Positions 4,733 through 6,038 of a stretch of 6,038 nt of DNA are shown here, piece after piece (positions within the stretch are counted from its first letter, which is position 1; each line of letters begins with the position of its first letter). The notes under the pieces are model-generated. The model saw nothing but the letters and a program-made list of their open reading frames with translations. It was not told the DNA's origin and ran no database searches. The stretch comes from Clostridiaceae bacterium. GTDB taxonomy: Bacteria; Bacillota; Clostridia; Oscillospirales; Acutalibacteraceae. A program made the translations under genes and the position numbers. The stretch is taken from the NCBI GenBank assembly GCA_016281115.1, contig JAEEHZ010000171.1, positions 1-6,038 on the forward strand, read 5' to 3'.

Positions 4733-6038
4733 TTATTTAAGCACGTTAAGGCGCTCAACGGCGGTGTCTTCGGTGCCCTGCATGGAGCAGCCTTTTTCTT
4801 TTGCGTATTTTATATAATCTATAACGTCGTCTGTTATTCTCTCACCCGGCGCCAAAATAGGTATTCCCGGAGGATAACACATTACAAACTCGCTGCAAAT
4901 TCTGCCCTTTGCTTCGTCTATCGGCAAAGATTCCTTTTCTGCATAAAAAGCCTGCTGAGGTGTTGCAACGACCTCGGGCGTGAGGTATTCTCTGCTGAAC
5001 ATTTTCGTATGGTCTTTCTGATAAAGCCTCTTTATATCTGCAAGCGCCCCCACTAGCCTTTCTATGTCCTGAATTCTGTCGCCTATGGAAATATATGCCA
5101 AAATATTGCCTATGTCGCCAAACTCTATTTGAATATCGTATTCGTCGCGCAAAAGGTCGTAAACTTCAATCCCGGCAAGACCTATGTCTCTTGTGAAAAC
5201 GGAAAGCTTTGTGGTGTCAAAATCAAACACGCTTCCGCCGTCTATAAGGTCTTTTCCGTAGGCGTAGTAGCCGCCGATATCGTTTATCTCACTTCGGGCG
5301 TACTCAGCCATGTTTATGACCTTTTTAAACGATTCTTCACCTCTGAGCGCAAGATTTCTTCTTGAAATATCAAGGCTTGACATCAAAAGATAAGACGCGC
5401 TTGTTGTTTGGGTGAGATTAATGATTTGTCTTACATGATCGGCGTTTACGCCTTTGTTTATCAGCAAAAGAGAGCTTTGCGTCAGGCTTCCGCCCGATTT
5501 GTGCATTGAAACCGCAGACATATCCGCCCCCGCTTCCATAGCCGAAACAGGCAGTTTTTCACCGAAATAGAAATGTGTACCGTGAGCCTCGTCAACAAGC
5601 ACCTTCATATTATGTTCGTGGGCGATCTTGACGATGGTCTTTATATCCGAGCAAACGCCGTAATAAGTAGGGTTGTTCACGAAAACTGCAACTGCGTCGG
5701 GGTTTTGCTTTATCGCTTGCTCCAACTGAGAACTCTTTATTCCCAGTGAAATACCTATGTGATTGTTCACCTCGGGGTTAACATAAACGGGTATTGCGCC
5801 GCATAGCACAAGCGCGTTTATTACGCTTTTATGAACATTACGGGGCAAAATTATTTTATCGTTTGCCTTGCACACCGATAAAATCATACTTTGAACAGAC
5901 GAGGTAGTACCGCCTACCATAAAAAACGAGTGTTCTGCGCCGAATGCGTCTGCCGCAAGTTTTTCGGCTTCATATATAACCGAAATGGGATGACACAAAT
6001 TGTCAAGCGGTTTCATCGAGTTTACATCAAGCCCTACG
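4733..6038 (-). CDS. speA: PLP-dependent Orn/Lys/Arg decarboxylase, SpeA-like; N-terminus beyond window
   Basis: This aspartate-aminotransferase-fold (type I) decarboxylase most likely converts arginine to agmatine, feeding the polyamine operon. The frame is open to the right edge, with residues VGLDVNS before the internal Met at 6016-6014. That Met is not the start: it falls inside the family motif preceding HP-I-x-EAE-LAADAFGA (HPISVIYEAEKLAADAFGA, residues 9-27 counted from it). By comparison with family lengths of about 480, roughly 50-60 residues are missing. Visible motifs are FFMVGGTTSSVQSMI (31-45), LPRNVHKS (57-64), NNPTYYG (114-120), VDEAHGTHFYFGEKLP (141-156) with the PLP-nitrogen Asp D142, and SMHKSGGSLTQSS (170-182) with PLP-lysine K173. 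The C-terminal domain contains CYPPGIPILAPGE. It ends in TAA at 4735-4733. Arginine, ornithine and lysine decarboxylases share this family, so the substrate is inferred from the operon. There is no agmatinase nearby to back the arginine reading. Confidence 0.9.
   Translation of the reverse strand, partial: VGLDVNSMKPLDNLCHPISVIYEAEKLAADAFGAEHSFFMVGGTTSSVQSMILSVCKANDKIILPRNVHKSVINALVLCGAIPVYVNPEVNNHIGISLGIKSSQLEQAIKQNPDAVAVFVNNPTYYGVCSDIKTIVKIAHEHNMKVLVDEAHGTHFYFGEKLPVSAMEAGADMSAVSMHKSGGSLTQSSLLLINKGVNADHVRQIINLTQTTSASYLLMSSLDISRRNLALRGEESFKKVINMAEYARSEINDIGGYYAYGKDLIDGGSVFDFDTTKLSVFTRDIGLAGIEVYDLLRDEYDIQIEFGDIGNILAYISIGDRIQDIERLVGALADIKRLYQKDHTKMFSREYLTPEVVATPQQAFYAEKESLPIDEAKGRICSEFVMCYPPGIPILAPGERITDDVIDYIKYAKEKGCSMQGTEDTAVERLNVLK

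Noticed and set aside
4733..6016. Met at 6016-6014 as the true start of the decarboxylase
   Set aside because: The frame stays open to the window edge, and the Met lies inside a conserved family motif, with about 50-60 expected residues still missing upstream.

Overview
The window looks like part of a chromosome from an anaerobic, endospore-lineage Firmicute (Bacillota, class Clostridia, probably a gut Oscillospirales/Ruminococcaceae-type organism). The reasons are a Spo0A gene, strong GGAGG ribosome binding sites, AT-rich intergenic DNA, a polyamine operon of clostridial type, and intergenic hairpin repeats that I recognise from memory in gut Clostridia. All five genes lie on the minus strand, so transcription runs from right to left. 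The placement is inference; no rRNA or other marker is present.

Right to left: (1) 6038-4733, a PLP-dependent Orn/Lys/Arg decarboxylase of the aspartate-aminotransferase fold (SpeA-like), cut by the right edge. (2) 4707-3832, a spermidine-synthase homologue (SpeE) with a TTG start. (3) 3835-2576, a saccharopine-dehydrogenase-family enzyme best read as carboxy(nor)spermidine dehydrogenase (CASDH), overlapping speE by 4 nt (ATGA). (4) 2575-2047, a 529-nt gap packed with hairpins and repeat-like DNA. (5) 2046-922, carboxynorspermidine decarboxylase (NspC/CASDC), followed by a clear intrinsic terminator at 907-866. (6) 865-700, an AT-rich spacer with a consensus-like sigma-A promoter that contains a perfect palindrome. 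(7) 699-1, spo0A, cut by the left edge before its last two or three dozen codons.

Genes 1-5 form one polyamine operon. The decarboxylase would supply agmatine, or directly a diamine. CASDH would condense aspartate semialdehyde with the amine, and NspC would decarboxylate the product to spermidine (or norspermidine, or another triamine), with no need for decarboxylated S-adenosylmethionine. The SpeE homologue belongs to the competing dcSAM-dependent route, so the operon carries parts of two routes. No speD, agmatinase or agmatine deiminase is visible.

The most interesting points are: the SpeE homologue lacks several residues normally conserved around the amine-binding pocket, notably Tyr to Cys in the IPTYPSG motif; a composite repeat insert with imperfect inverted ends splits the CASDH-CASDC pair; and a perfect 9-bp palindrome sits inside the spo0A promoter. 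I found no tRNA, rRNA, CRISPR array, transposase gene or prophage gene.
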